A stretch of 64,000 bases of DNA from Verrucomicrobiota bacterium (GCA_025353105.1 JANXRG010000067.1:1-64000); one strand, 5' to 3'; shown: positions 25,227-35,384, numbered from the stretch's first letter. Made by a program: numbers and translations. The notes: generated from the sequence alone by a model not told the origin.

Positions 25227-27308
25227 ATGAGCAAACGCAAAGGTCCCGCCGCAAAAGGCCGCGCCAAAACCGCCCCGCGCGCCGTGGCCAAGGCAGACGC
25301 GAAACCCCGGGGCCGCGCTGCTGCCACGAAGGCGAAGGCCAAGACCCACTCGGCCGTGGCCGATGCGTGGTCGGTCTCCGACGCGAACGAGACCTACAAC
25401 ATCGAGCGTTGGGGCGCGGAACATTTCTCCATCAACAAGCGCGGCCACATCCAGGTGAATCCAATGCCGGGCCAGCAAACCCGGATCGACTTGATGGAAA
25501 TCGTTGCCGAGGCGCATGAGCGCGGTCTGTCGTTTCCGCTCACGGTACGATTTCAGGATTTGTTGAAGCACCGGCTGCAGGCGATCTGCGGCGCGTTCGA
25601 CACGGCGATCACCGAGATGGCCTACAAGGCGCCGTATCGCGGCGTATTCCCAATCAAGGTGAACCAGCTCCGCGAGGTGGTGGAGGAAATCATCGAGGCG
25701 GGCGGACCGTATCATTTCGGCCTCGAGGCGGGCAGCAAGCCCGAGTTGTTCGCCGCGCTCGCCGTGCATCGAGATTACGACAGCCTCATCATCTGCAACG
25801 GCTACAAGGACAGCAATTTCATCCATAACGCGTTACTCGGCAGCAAGCTCGGCAAGCTCGTGATCATGGTCGTCGAGAAGCTTGAGGAGCTGAAGCAGAT
25901 CGTCGACATCGCCAAGGAAATGGGCGTCGAGCCCATGATCGGCGTGCGCGTGCGCTTGCAGTCGAAGGGCGCCGGTAAATGGGCGACCAGCGGCGGCGAG
26001 GACGCCAAGTTCGGCCTCAGCACGGCCGACCTCGTGCAAGCCAGCGCCTATCTCCATTCCGAAGGCATGGCGCACACGCTGCGCCTGATCCACTTTCACG
26101 TCGGTTCGCAGGTGACCGACATCGGCACCATCAAGCGCGCCGTGCGCGAGGCCGCGCGCTTCTACGCCAAGCTCTCGAAGATGGGCCACGCGTTGGGTTA
26201 TCTCGATGTGGGCGGCGGCCTCGGCGTCGACTACGACGGGTCGCGCACGACCTTCGACAGCTCGATGAACTACACGCTGCAGGAGTATGCGCGCGACGTG
26301 GTTTACCACATCATGGACGTCTGCGACTCCGAGGGCGTGGTGCATCCGACCATCGTGAGCGAGAGCGGACGCGCGCTCGTTGCGCATCATTCCGTGCTCA
26401 TCGTCGAGGCGTTCGGATCGATCGAGCGCGATCAATTTGGCAAGACTGTGATCATCGGCGTGGGCGACCACAAGCTGGTGCGCGACATCGGGGACGTGGC
26501 GCGCGGCCTGACCAGGATTACGAAGAAGCGGAACGGCCGGGGCGACAATGGACCGTGGATGGAGGCGCTGCACGACGCGCAGCAATACAAGGAACAATCG
26601 CAGGCGATGTTCGAACTCGGCTTGCTCGACTTGGAAACCAAGGCGCGCGTCGAGACCGTGTTCTGGCAAATCGCCAAGGCCATCGTGGAGCATTTCCGCG
26701 ACGCGGATGCGGTGCCGGAGGAGGTGTCGGAGCTGCAGCAGAACCTCGGCGACCAATACCTCTGCAATTTTTCCATTTTTCAATCGTTGCTCGACAATTG
26801 GGCGCTCGGGCAATTGTTCCCGATTGTGCCGATTCACCGCCTGAACGAGCGGCCGGAGCGCGCGGCGACGCTGGTGGACATCACCTGCGATTCCGACGGC
26901 AAGATCGACCGGTTCATCGATCTGAAGGACGTGAAAAACACGCTGCCGTTGCACCGGTTGAAGACGGGCAAGCCGTACTACCTTGGCATTTTCCTGATCG
27001 GCGCGTACCAGGACATCATGGGCGACCTGCACAATCTTTTCGGACGCGTGAACGAGGTCCACGTGTTCCTCGACGAGGACGAGGAGGGCGGTTACTACGT
27101 CGAGGAAATCATCGAGGGCAGCAGCATTTCCCAAGTGCTCGCGTTGACGCAGTGGGAGACGCCGGACCTGGCTCGCCTGATGAAGGCGCAGGTGGACGCC
27201 GCGATCAAGAGCGACCGCCTCAAGCCGAACGAAGGCATGAAGCTGCTCGCGTCTTACGAGCGTGCCCTTACCGGCTACACGTATTTGAGCCTCAATGGCG
27301 CAAAGTGA
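25227..27308 (+). CDS. speA: Biosynthetic arginine decarboxylase
   Basis: A 693-residue PLP enzyme making agmatine from arginine for polyamine synthesis. After a lysine/alanine-rich low-complexity start (residues 1-45), the body shows WSVSDANETYNIERWG, the PLP lysine in YRGVFPIKVNQLREVV, the glycine-rich phosphate loop region DVGGGLGVDYDGS, and the late segment LGDQYLCNFSIFQSLLDNWA. NVHVFLD-type text near the end (EVHVFLDEDEEGGYYVEE) is typical of SpeA. ATG 25227 is the first Met of the protein-like region; the frame is open upstream but overlaps the interrupted gene. No agmatinase or agmatine deiminase is adjacent. Confidence 0.95.
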   Translation: MSKRKGPAAKGRAKTAPRAVAKADAKPRGRAAATKAKAKTHSAVADAWSVSDANETYNIERWGAEHFSINKRGHIQVNPMPGQQTRIDLMEIVAEAHERGLSFPLTVRFQDLLKHRLQAICGAFDTAITEMAYKAPYRGVFPIKVNQLREVVEEIIEAGGPYHFGLEAGSKPELFAALAVHRDYDSLIICNGYKDSNFIHNALLGSKLGKLVIMVVEKLEELKQIVDIAKEMGVEPMIGVRVRLQSKGAGKWATSGGEDAKFGLSTADLVQASAYLHSEGMAHTLRLIHFHVGSQVTDIGTIKRAVREAARFYAKLSKMGHALGYLDVGGGLGVDYDGSRTTFDSSMNYTLQEYARDVVYHIMDVCDSEGVVHPTIVSESGRALVAHHSVLIVEAFGSIERDQFGKTVIIGVGDHKLVRDIGDVARGLTRITKKRNGRGDNGPWMEALHDAQQYKEQSQAMFELGLLDLETKARVETVFWQIAKAIVEHFRDADAVPEEVSELQQNLGDQYLCNFSIFQSLLDNWALGQLFPIVPIHRLNERPERAATLVDITCDSDGKIDRFIDLKDVKNTLPLHRLKTGKPYYLGIFLIGAYQDIMGDLHNLFGRVNEVHVFLDEDEEGGYYVEEIIEGSSISQVLALTQWETPDLARLMKAQVDAAIKSDRLKPNEGMKLLASYERALTGYTYLSLNGAK

Positions 27309-27437
27309 CGCCGGAGACGAATGATCGTGGATTCTTAGAAAAATGCGTATTCTGACTTGGGTCCCCGCCGGGAATACGAAAATCGACGCGAGCAAACGTG
27401 ATGGTTAGCCGGCGAGCTTGCCCAACGTCGTAGGCCG

Positions 27438-29660
27438 TCACCCCACCCGCCGCTTGAACGCTACCATCCCCAGCGGGGGCAGCGTGACCGGTGCGGAGAA
27501 CTTGAACGCCTGCCACGCGACAGGTTCGCTATGGACCGCGCCGTTGTTGCCAACGTTGCTGCCGCCGTAGATCCCGGCGTCCGTGTTCATCACCTCCTCG
27601 TATTCGCCACCGGCGGGAAAGCCGAGACGGTAACCTTGGCGAACGACCGGCGTGAAGTTGAGCGCAAAGAACATCGTTTCGGCGCTGTCGGGGTCGTTTT
27701 TCGCCTTGCGCAGAAACGCGATGACGCTGTTGTCGGAATCAGAAAAATCGACCCACTCGTAGCCGTCGGAACTGTCGTCCAGCTCATACATCGCGCGATG
27801 ATTCACCAGTAACCGATTGAGGTCACCGACGAGTCGGGACACCCCGGCATGCCGTGGTTCCTGCGTGAGATGCCAGTCGAGGCTGCGCGAATGGCTCCAT
27901 TCGCTGCGCTGCGCGAATTCGCAGCCCTGGAAAATCAGTTTGCGCCCGGGATGCGCCCACATGTAGCCAAAGAGCAGGCGTAAATTTGCAAACTTCTGCC
28001 AGTCATCGCCCGGCATCTTCTCGAGCAGCGAACGCTTGCCATGCACGACCTCATCGTGACTCAACACGAGCGCGAAATGCTCGCTGAACGCGTACAGCAT
28101 CGAGAACGTGAGAATCCCCTGATGATATCGGCGGTAGATCGGGTCCTGGCTGAAGTAACGCAGCGTGTCGTTCATCCAGCCCATGTTCCACTTCATGCCA
28201 AAACCAAGTCCGCCGAGGTAGGTCGGCTTGCTCACCCCGGGCCAGCTCGTCGATTCCTCGGCGATGGTCATGACCCCCGGAAATTCCGCGTAGGTCACCT
28301 CGTTGAATCGCTTCACGAAATTGATGGCGTCCAGATTCTCGCGCCCGCCAAACCGGTTCGGCAACCACTCGCCCGTCTTGCGCGAGTAATCGAGATAGAG
28401 CATCGACGCGACCGCATCCACGCGCAGGCCGTCAATGTGATATTGCTCGAGCCAGAAAAGTCCGTTCGCGATGAGAAAATTCCGCACCTCGTTGCGGCTG
28501 TAATTGAAAATCAGCGTGCCCCATTCAGCGTGCTCGCCCTGCCGCGGGTCCGCGTGCTCATACAACGCGGTGCCGTCGAAGCGCGCGAGTCCGTGCTCGT
28601 CCTTCGGGAAATGGCCGGGCACCCAGTCGAGAATGACGCCGAGGCCCGCCTGATGACAGCGATCGACAAACGAGCGGAACTCATCCGGCGAGCCGTGGCG
28701 GCTCGTCGGCGCAAAATATCCGCAGACCTGGTAGCCCCACGAGCCGTCGAACGGGTGCTCCGCCACCGGCATCAACTCGAGGTGGGTGAAGCCCATCTCG
28801 ATCGCGTACGGAATCAATCGATCCGCCAACTCGACGTAGCTGAACATGCGGTTCTCCTCGACATGGCGCTGCCACGAACCGAGGTGGACCTCGTAAATGC
28901 TGAACGGCTGCTCGTACCAGTTCGTCCTCGCCCGCGTGGCGAGCCACTCGTCATCGTGCCATTCGTACCGGCCCAAATCATACACGATCGACGCCGTCAG
29001 GTTTCCGTGCTGGCCGAAGAACGCGTGCGGGTCGCTCTTGAGGCGGACGCGGCCGCGCGCGTCCAGGATTTCAAATTTGTAATGCGTCCCGGCGCCGATG
29101 CCGGGCAGGAAGATCTCCCAAACGCCGCTGCCGAGCAGCCGTCGCATTGGATGCACGCGGCCATCGAAATGATTCCAGTCCCCCACGATGCTGACGCGGC
29201 GCGCATTCGGCGCCCAGACGGCGAAGCTGGTGCCTTGAACATCCCCGAGTTTCCGCACCTGCGCGCCCATTTCGTCGTAAAGGCGGTGATGATTACCCTC
29301 CGCGAACAGGTGCAAATCCAAATCACCAAGGACCTGCCCGTAGCTGTACGGATCGGCCAGTCGCGTGATCGGCGCGCCGTCGGAAAACGTCGTCTCGACG
29401 ACATAATCCGGCCGCGCGTCGACGATCATCAATGCCTCGAACAGCCCGGCGCTGTGCACGCGCTCCGCGATGGTCGTCATGCCGTCCCGACCTCGAATGG
29501 TCACGGACGCGGCGCGGGGCTGAAACACGCGAATGACCCAGCGGCCATCGCGTAATCGGTGCGGCCCCAGAAACGCAAACGGATCGTGGTGCGTGGCCGC
29601 GAGCAGGCGCTCCACTTCGGCGGGCGAAAAGGTGACATCGACAATCTTCATCGCGGGCAA
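27438..29660 (-). CDS. glgB: 1,4-alpha-glucan (glycogen) branching enzyme
   Basis: A 740-residue GH13 enzyme that adds alpha-1,6 branches to glycogen. There are two beta-sandwich N-terminal modules (first about 10-110 beginning FSPAEVERLLAATHHDPFAF; CBM48 about 120-220 with SFAVWAPNARRVSIVGDWN). Then comes the catalytic barrel with YEVHLGSWQRH, ELMPVAEHPFDGSWGYQ, nucleophile Asp in GLRVDAVASMLYLDYSR, acid Glu in MTIAEESTSWPGVS, and LSHDEVVHGKRSLL. The C-terminal beta domain ends LPPLGMVAFKRR. MPAM gives two possible starts, 29660 or 29651. No other glycogen gene is adjacent, although a glycosyltransferase follows on the same strand upstream. Confidence 0.96.
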   Translation of the reverse strand: MPAMKIVDVTFSPAEVERLLAATHHDPFAFLGPHRLRDGRWVIRVFQPRAASVTIRGRDGMTTIAERVHSAGLFEALMIVDARPDYVVETTFSDGAPITRLADPYSYGQVLGDLDLHLFAEGNHHRLYDEMGAQVRKLGDVQGTSFAVWAPNARRVSIVGDWNHFDGRVHPMRRLLGSGVWEIFLPGIGAGTHYKFEILDARGRVRLKSDPHAFFGQHGNLTASIVYDLGRYEWHDDEWLATRARTNWYEQPFSIYEVHLGSWQRHVEENRMFSYVELADRLIPYAIEMGFTHLELMPVAEHPFDGSWGYQVCGYFAPTSRHGSPDEFRSFVDRCHQAGLGVILDWVPGHFPKDEHGLARFDGTALYEHADPRQGEHAEWGTLIFNYSRNEVRNFLIANGLFWLEQYHIDGLRVDAVASMLYLDYSRKTGEWLPNRFGGRENLDAINFVKRFNEVTYAEFPGVMTIAEESTSWPGVSKPTYLGGLGFGMKWNMGWMNDTLRYFSQDPIYRRYHQGILTFSMLYAFSEHFALVLSHDEVVHGKRSLLEKMPGDDWQKFANLRLLFGYMWAHPGRKLIFQGCEFAQRSEWSHSRSLDWHLTQEPRHAGVSRLVGDLNRLLVNHRAMYELDDSSDGYEWVDFSDSDNSVIAFLRKAKNDPDSAETMFFALNFTPVVRQGYRLGFPAGGEYEEVMNTDAGIYGGSNVGNNGAVHSEPVAWQAFKFSAPVTLPPLGMVAFKRRVG

Positions 29661-29684
29661 ATCTCAGGGGGAACTCATGGCATA

Positions 29685-30893
29685 TCAGCCACCCGCGAGA
29701 CCGTCCAGCAGCGGCACAAGGAATCGCGGGTAGACGGTCTCCCAGCGGAATCGGGCGAGAGCTTCGCGACGCGCGCAATTCGCCGGGTCAAACTTTAGCG
29801 TTTTCCGAACGAAGGCCGCCACGTCCGCCGCCGGTGCGTCCGACTTAAACCAATGCGCCCCGCCCAATTCCGTCAGCGGCTTGATCCTTGCCGCGAACAC
29901 CGGAACGCGGTGCACCGATGCTTCGACCAACGGCAGCCCAAATCCCTCCTGCCGGCTCGGAAAAAATAGCGCGTCGGTCAGCCGATACAACGCCGCAACA
30001 TCCGCATCGCTGGCGGAAAAATCGTCGTGCGCGAAGATGACCGCATCCTCGACGTGGCGACCGCGCACGAGACACCGCAGCGACTCCGCGTATTCCCGCG
30101 ACGGCGCGTGGTGGGGGTCGGACGCGCCCGTCACGATGTACAGCGGACGCTCGCCCAACTCGCGCAGGGCGGCGGTCACGGCGATTCCGAGCTCCACGTT
30201 TTTTCGCCGCAACAGGCGCGCGGGGTGAAAGAGCACCGGCCAGCGATCCGGCCAATCCGAGCGCTGCGCCAACGCGGCGACGGGCGGGGTCAGCGCCAGC
30301 GTGGCAGCGGCGTTGATTCCGTTTGGGACGACGGTGCATCCCGTGGTGCCGGTTAATTCCTCGAACTGCCGCCGGCGGAGTTCCGAAACGGCGACGGGCC
30401 GCACGCCGGCGGGCGGGCGCCGCAATAGATTCCAGGGAAACTTTTCGCCCGTCGGAAACTGGTAATCGGGATTCGCCGCGGCGAGATCATGAATCCAGTT
30501 CACGATTCGAGCCCGGGGACGCGATTCCGCCCACGCCCAAAGTGCGGCGGTCGCCGCCAGATGAAACGGCATTGTGAAGACGTTGTGGACGAAGACCACC
30601 GCGGTGTCCGCGAGACGAACGGTAAAAAATGTCGCGAGCCGCCGTTGCAATTCGGCGAACGCGGGTCCCGGCGCGCCGGCCGCAAGCTCAGCGTCCATCG
30701 TGGCGCGTAACGGATGGGTGGCCGCCAGCTCCGGCACAATTTCGACCCGCGCTTGGGCGTCTGATTCGCCGGATCCCGCCAGCACGTTCACCGAGTGGCC
30801 ATCACCCGCGAATCGCGCCGCGTGCTGGCGCAGGATCGACTCCACGCCCCCGATCACGGGCGGGTAGCTGTAATGGATCAGGACCACTTCCAT
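29685..30893 (-). CDS. Glycosyltransferase family 4-like protein
   Basis: A 402-residue GT-B enzyme. The N-terminal domain begins MEVVLIHYSYPPVIGGVES with GHSVNVLAGSG. The C-terminal nucleotide-sugar domain has PVLFHPARLLRRKNVELGIA, LYIVTGASDP and the donor-binding Glu region FFPSRQEGFGLPLVEASVHR. Donor and acceptor cannot be told. ATG 30893 matches the family start; the frame allows 30944. It lies 24 bases before glgB on the same strand, so it may be cotranscribed and act in glucan or surface polysaccharide metabolism. Confidence 0.86.
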   Translation of the reverse strand: MEVVLIHYSYPPVIGGVESILRQHAARFAGDGHSVNVLAGSGESDAQARVEIVPELAATHPLRATMDAELAAGAPGPAFAELQRRLATFFTVRLADTAVVFVHNVFTMPFHLAATAALWAWAESRPRARIVNWIHDLAAANPDYQFPTGEKFPWNLLRRPPAGVRPVAVSELRRRQFEELTGTTGCTVVPNGINAAATLALTPPVAALAQRSDWPDRWPVLFHPARLLRRKNVELGIAVTAALRELGERPLYIVTGASDPHHAPSREYAESLRCLVRGRHVEDAVIFAHDDFSASDADVAALYRLTDALFFPSRQEGFGLPLVEASVHRVPVFAARIKPLTELGGAHWFKSDAPAADVAAFVRKTLKFDPANCARREALARFRWETVYPRFLVPLLDGLAGG

Positions 30894-30919
30894 TTTTGGG
30901 ACGGCAACCCGCGCAAGCC

Positions 30920-31864
30920 TTATTTTATCAGGCGCTTGAGCCAACGGTCAATCTCGGCAAGAACCTTATCGCGATCGGAGTCATGCAGCAGCAGATGAAA
31001 AGAATCCGGGAAGAGCTGGAGCTGTTTGTCGCGCGACGGGATTAACGCGGCGACCCGCTCCACTTGGGGCGGTTTGATGAAGACATCGTGGCCCGCGTAG
31101 AGAATCAGGATTGGCACAGTCACCGCGCGCGCGGCCTCCGTGCTACCCTGAATGTGGCGGAATAGCGTATCGATGAAGCGCAATGAGAATTTACTGATCG
31201 CATGCGGCGCGGTTTCAAGTCCCGCCTGGTAGGCAGCATCCCGCGTCATCCGCGCGTCAACGACGCTCGACCTGCCCAGTTCCGCAAAATCCAGCCGGTG
31301 CTGTGGCGTGAACACCAGGCCCGTCCGAAAAAGCGCGGTCTGCCACCAGGTCGTGCTGTTCTCGAAATCGATCACCGGTGACGCGAGGATGAGGCCGTTG
31401 ACGACCGGTGGTCGGGCCTTCGCGACCGAATGCAGGCAAAGCATTGCGCCCATGCTTTCGCCGTAATAGACAAACTTCGCCTGCGGATGGCGCACCCGGA
31501 CCAGCGCCGTGAACTCGCCGATGTCGCGCACGCAGTCGTCGAGATTCTGCAGATTCCCCCGCCGATCGATCTGCGGGTCCGATCCCTGACCGCGCAACTC
31601 GAACGCATACACGGCGGCGCCTCGCCGCGCGAGATGCGCGCCCAACGGTTGAAAGTCTGACGAAGCGCCGCTCAACCCATGCACGGCAATTACGACGAGA
31701 CGCGCCCGCCGCGCCGGGAGCCACGCGCGCAGGCCGAAGCGCGAACCATCCGATGCGACCCAACTGCCGCATCCGGCGCGGGCCATGATTTCGAGCGCCG
31801 GCGGACTCGGTAGGACCGACGCCACGCCGAGGCTGGCAAGCACGACGCCGGACCACGAAGCCAT
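30920..31864 (-). CDS. Alpha/beta hydrolase, monoacylglycerol lipase-like
   Basis: A 314-residue serine hydrolase with an N-terminal hydrophobic anchor or signal (MASWSGVVLASLGVASVL). Oxyanion-hole strand AVHGLSGASSDFQPL, nucleophile elbow YYGESMGAMLCLHSV, the late Asp in LILYAGHDVFIKP and His in LFPDSFHLLLHD make a complete triad. ELRGQGSD-like spacing matches the lysophospholipase/monoglyceride lipase (PldB-like) group. The substrate is probably a lipid ester; unproven. Starts 31864 and 31915 are both possible. It lies 26 bases upstream of the glycosyltransferase. Confidence 0.86.
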   Translation of the reverse strand: MASWSGVVLASLGVASVLPSPPALEIMARAGCGSWVASDGSRFGLRAWLPARRARLVVIAVHGLSGASSDFQPLGAHLARRGAAVYAFELRGQGSDPQIDRRGNLQNLDDCVRDIGEFTALVRVRHPQAKFVYYGESMGAMLCLHSVAKARPPVVNGLILASPVIDFENSTTWWQTALFRTGLVFTPQHRLDFAELGRSSVVDARMTRDAAYQAGLETAPHAISKFSLRFIDTLFRHIQGSTEAARAVTVPILILYAGHDVFIKPPQVERVAALIPSRDKQLQLFPDSFHLLLHDSDRDKVLAEIDRWLKRLIK

Positions 31865-31984
31865 TCTCCAGAAATTCACGTGCCTTCTTTTGGCGGTTCG
31901 GCCGACTGTCAGCAACCGGATTCCGCGGCCGGCGGCCGCGAAACAAAACGGGCAGACGGCCCGTTCCGTGCTTATTCTCCACGC

Positions 31985-32197
31985 ATGCGGGCGTTTCTCG
32001 TCATCCTCGTCCTAGCCGTTTGTGGCTATCTTTGGATGCGCCGCACCGCCGCTCCCCCACCCGCGCCGCGACCGCCCACCAGCGAGCGGGCCGTGAGCGC
32101 GCTTGATCCAAAAGTTCCGATCGATCGCGCCAAGGCGGTCGTCGACAAGGTCCAGGCCCAGCGCAAGGAATCCGGCGAATACTCGGACCGCCGTTGA
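31985..32197 (+). CDS. Small single-pass membrane protein
   Basis: 70 residues: MRAFLVILVLAVCGYLWM forms one membrane segment, then a proline/alanine-rich linker (TAAPPPAPRPPTSE) and a charged helix (PIDRAKAVVDKVQAQRKES). There is no recognised domain. It ends 31 bases before the putative start of the hybrid kinase on the same strand, so the two may be cotranscribed, and it could be an accessory to the kinase. The region overlaps nothing else on either strand. Confidence 0.65.
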   Translation: MRAFLVILVLAVCGYLWMRRTAAPPPAPRPPTSERAVSALDPKVPIDRAKAVVDKVQAQRKESGEYSDRR

Positions 32198-32228
32198 TTC
32201 GACCCGCCGGTTCCGGCACACTTCCCGC

Positions 32229-35200
32229 GTGGCGTTCCACTGGCCCCAGACGGAAATCCTGGTCAACAGCCCCGCGACGACCCCACGTCTGGCCGGGTTC
32301 CTCCGGGCGCTTGGGTATGTCATCTTCGGCGTCACGCTGGCCGGTTTCGGGTTGTACCTTGCGTGGATCCTGCCGGGCGATCCATCCAGCGCGCTCGCGT
32401 GGGTGGAACAAGTTTTTTCGCCGCTCAAGCTGTTAAATCTGCTTTTGTGGGGCAGTGCCGCGTTCTGGGTGGCGCGCCTGTTGCAGCGCACCTCGGCGAG
32501 CCTCCGGCGTCGCGCGGGTCTGGAGCGCCGCGTCGAGGTCCACTCACGGCAGCTCGCCGACGCGAACGCGGAACTCGAGACTCGCATGTCCGAACTGCGC
32601 CTGACCGCCGCCGCGCTGCGCAAGAGCGAGGAGCGATACCAGCTCGCGATCAGCGCCTCGCGCGACGCGGTGTGGGACATCGACCTCGTCACGGGCCAGC
32701 AGTTCTTCTCGCCTCGCTTCGAGGAAATCATGAATTTCGGACCGGACGAGCCGACGGACCGGTTCAAGGCGTGGGAGCAACGGATGCACCCGGACGACTT
32801 TCCCCGCATTCGCGCCGCCTTGCGCGAGCACTTCAAGCATGGCACGCCGTACCGCGTCGAGTGCCGCATCCGCATGGCCGACGGGTCCTACCGCTGGATG
32901 ATGAACATCGGCCAGGGCGTGCGCGACGAGAAGGGCTGGGTGGTCCGCATGGTTGGCAGCACGAGCGACATCGACCCCCAGCGCCGCGCCGCCGAGGCGC
33001 TCGCGCAGGCCGCGGAGCGCTACAACTTCCTCGCCGACGCGATGCCGCTCATTGTCTGGACCGCCACACCGGACGGAAAATTCGAAGACGTCAACGCGAG
33101 CTGGGTCCGGTACACGGGCCTTAATTCGTCGGAGGTCCGCCTGCTCGGCGACGAGGCGATGCGCCGCGTGGTCCACGCGGACGAGGCGCAACTCTTTATT
33201 GACCGTTGGCACAAATCGGTCAGCACGGGGGAACCCTTTGAGCTGGAGTACCGGCTCCGGCGCGCCAGCGACGACCAGTACCGATGGCACCTCGGCCTGT
33301 CGCTGCCGCGACGCGAGGCGGACGGCGGCATCGTGCAATGGGTCGGCACCTGCACGGACATTCACGACCAGAAACTCGAGCAGGAAAGTTTGCGCCAGGA
33401 AAGCGGAGTGTACCTGCGCGAGAGCCGGGCGGCGGTCGAGGAACTGGTGAAGAGCGAGGAGCGTTTCGCCCTTTTGATCGAGAGCAGCCCGCTGGGATTT
33501 TTCGACATCAACCTGCAGACCGGCGAGGGCTATTTCTCGCCTCGGTGGAAACAGATTCTCGGCTACGAACCACTCGAGTTGCCGGATCAGTTCGTCGTCT
33601 GGATGGAACTGCTGCACCCCGACGACCTCGCGAAATTCAGTCGCGGCCTGCGCCGCCGGCCGGGGGACGACCGACCGCGCGTCAGCTTCTCGATGGAGTT
33701 CCGCATGCGGCACCGCGAGGGCCACGACGTCTGGATCGAGTCCAACGGCCTCGACTTCTACGACGAGACCGGCCAGCGCATGCGTTCGCTCGGCTTCAAC
33801 GCGGACATCTCGGAGCGCAAGCGGGCAGAGGAGGCGCTGCGCGAGGCGCGCGACGCCGCGGACAAGGCCAATCGCGCCAAGAGCGAGTTCCTCGCCAACA
33901 TGAGCCACGAAATTCGGACTCCGATGAATGCCATTCTCGGTTTTTCCGACCTGCTCGACGCCCTCGTCTCGGATCCCCGTGCGCGTTCCTACCTCTCCGC
34001 CGTCAGCACCAGCGGCCGTGCCCTGCTCGACCTGATCAACGACATCCTCGATCTCTCGAAAATCGAGGCGGAGAAACTCGAGCTGCATCTCGAGTCGACT
34101 TCGCTCCGCTCGCTGCTCGCGGACATTCAGCACGTCTTTTCCCCGCGCGCCATCGAGAAGGGGCTTTCCGTCTCGCTGCTCGTGGCCCCCTCCGTGCCCG
34201 AGCGACTGCTGCTCGACGAGGTGCGCATCCGGCAGGTGCTTTTCAACCTGGTCGGCAATGCGACGAAGTTTACGGAACGCGGTGGCATCCGACTCAACGC
34301 GCAGACCAACCCCTCGGCGAATGCCAGCATTCCCGCGAAGTACGATCTCACCCTCGAAGTTTCTGATTCCGGCATTGGCATCCCGCCGAACGAGGTGGAT
34401 CGAATCTTTGAGGCCTTCACCCAGGCTTCAGGACAGAGCACGCGCAAGTATGGGGGCACCGGGCTTGGGCTGAGCATCACGAAGCGCCTCGTCGAGCACA
34501 TGGGCGGCACGATTTCTGTGCAAAGCCGGCCCAGCCGCGGCAGCACGTTCCGGATTTTTCTTCCCGGCGTTGCCACCGCGGACAGCAGCCCGTCGACCGT
34601 GCACGATTCTCCCAACGCCGTGGCCGGGCTCGAGCAGTTTATTCCGTCCGACATCCTGCTGGGCGCTGACTCGGGGGTGAATCAACTCCTCTTCAGTGGT
34701 TACTTCGAGGATTCCGATCATCGCATCGTCATGGCCGAGGACGGTGCGACGATTCTCGAGCTCGCCGAAGAGTTGAAGCCCGCGGTCATCCTGCTCGATC
34801 TTTGGGGTGCCGGGGTCGACGGACCCGAAATCGCGCGCCTCTGCAAGGCCAACGCTGCCTTGCAGAATATTCCCATCATCATCTGCGCGGGGTTCATTGG
34901 CGACGATTCCGAGGCGCTCCACGCGATCGCCGAAGGCATCTTGCAAAAGCCCATCAGTAAGGCGGACCTTGTGCGCGAACTCCGTCGGCACCTCCAGATT
35001 CGCCCCGGCTTCGACCGCAACGCGGCTCCGACCCTCGGTGCGGGCGCGATTCCGGAACCGGTGGTCATCACGATGGCCGAGGACCGCACGCACTGGCCGG
35101 TACTCGTGGAGCGCCTGCGGATCGAGGAGAAAGACATCTGGCCCTCGTTTCGCGAGGCCCCAAACATTGATGAAGTTGAAGCCTTCGCGCTCCGCCTGTG

Positions 35201-35384
35201 CGACCGGGCCTCCACCTACCACTGTCCTTCGCTTAACCGCTACGCCCGCGATCTGCTCCGCCAAGCACAAGAGTTTGACATGGAGAACCTCCCGCGGACG
35301 CTGGAGCGGTTCCCTCATTTCATCAATGATCTCGAAGCCGCCTCTTCACCGGACCGGGTTGCGATGACTACGCCCCGCCTATGA
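32229..35384 (+). CDS. Multi-PAS hybrid sensor histidine kinase with degenerate receiver
   Basis: About 1051 residues from a GTG start at 32229 (the longer frame from 32103 overlaps the previous gene). Order: two membrane segments (about 25-45 and 65-85), a coiled coil, then three PAS/PAC units (about 132-255, 260-385, 405-540). Next come HisKA with FLANMSHEIRTPMNAILGF, HATPase with FNLVGNATKFTERGG, DSGIGIP and KYGGTGLGLSITKRL, a receiver-like domain (about 810-930), and a C-terminal helical region. The receiver keeps an Asp in AVILLDLWG but its acidic pocket reads ILLGADSG instead of the usual paired acidic residues. The stop overlaps the next kinase start by 4 bases. Confidence 0.9.
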   Translation: MAFHWPQTEILVNSPATTPRLAGFLRALGYVIFGVTLAGFGLYLAWILPGDPSSALAWVEQVFSPLKLLNLLLWGSAAFWVARLLQRTSASLRRRAGLERRVEVHSRQLADANAELETRMSELRLTAAALRKSEERYQLAISASRDAVWDIDLVTGQQFFSPRFEEIMNFGPDEPTDRFKAWEQRMHPDDFPRIRAALREHFKHGTPYRVECRIRMADGSYRWMMNIGQGVRDEKGWVVRMVGSTSDIDPQRRAAEALAQAAERYNFLADAMPLIVWTATPDGKFEDVNASWVRYTGLNSSEVRLLGDEAMRRVVHADEAQLFIDRWHKSVSTGEPFELEYRLRRASDDQYRWHLGLSLPRREADGGIVQWVGTCTDIHDQKLEQESLRQESGVYLRESRAAVEELVKSEERFALLIESSPLGFFDINLQTGEGYFSPRWKQILGYEPLELPDQFVVWMELLHPDDLAKFSRGLRRRPGDDRPRVSFSMEFRMRHREGHDVWIESNGLDFYDETGQRMRSLGFNADISERKRAEEALREARDAADKANRAKSEFLANMSHEIRTPMNAILGFSDLLDALVSDPRARSYLSAVSTSGRALLDLINDILDLSKIEAEKLELHLESTSLRSLLADIQHVFSPRAIEKGLSVSLLVAPSVPERLLLDEVRIRQVLFNLVGNATKFTERGGIRLNAQTNPSANASIPAKYDLTLEVSDSGIGIPPNEVDRIFEAFTQASGQSTRKYGGTGLGLSITKRLVEHMGGTISVQSRPSRGSTFRIFLPGVATADSSPSTVHDSPNAVAGLEQFIPSDILLGADSGVNQLLFSGYFEDSDHRIVMAEDGATILELAEELKPAVILLDLWGAGVDGPEIARLCKANAALQNIPIIICAGFIGDDSEALHAIAEGILQKPISKADLVRELRRHLQIRPGFDRNAAPTLGAGAIPEPVVITMAEDRTHWPVLVERLRIEEKDIWPSFREAPNIDEVEAFALRLCDRASTYHCPSLNRYARDLLRQAQEFDMENLPRTLERFPHFINDLEAASSPDRVAMTTPRL

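Noticed and set aside
25833-27395. Minus-strand ORF of 520 codons opposite speA
   Set aside because: It mirrors arginine decarboxylase codons in a GC-rich genome. SpeA motifs occupy the plus strand throughout.
28041-29555. Plus-strand ORF of 504 codons opposite glgB
   Set aside because: Antisense shadow of the branching enzyme with no protein-family features.
32544-34133. Minus-strand ORF of 529 codons opposite the multi-PAS kinase
   Set aside because: Antisense shadow; all PAS and kinase motifs are on the plus strand.
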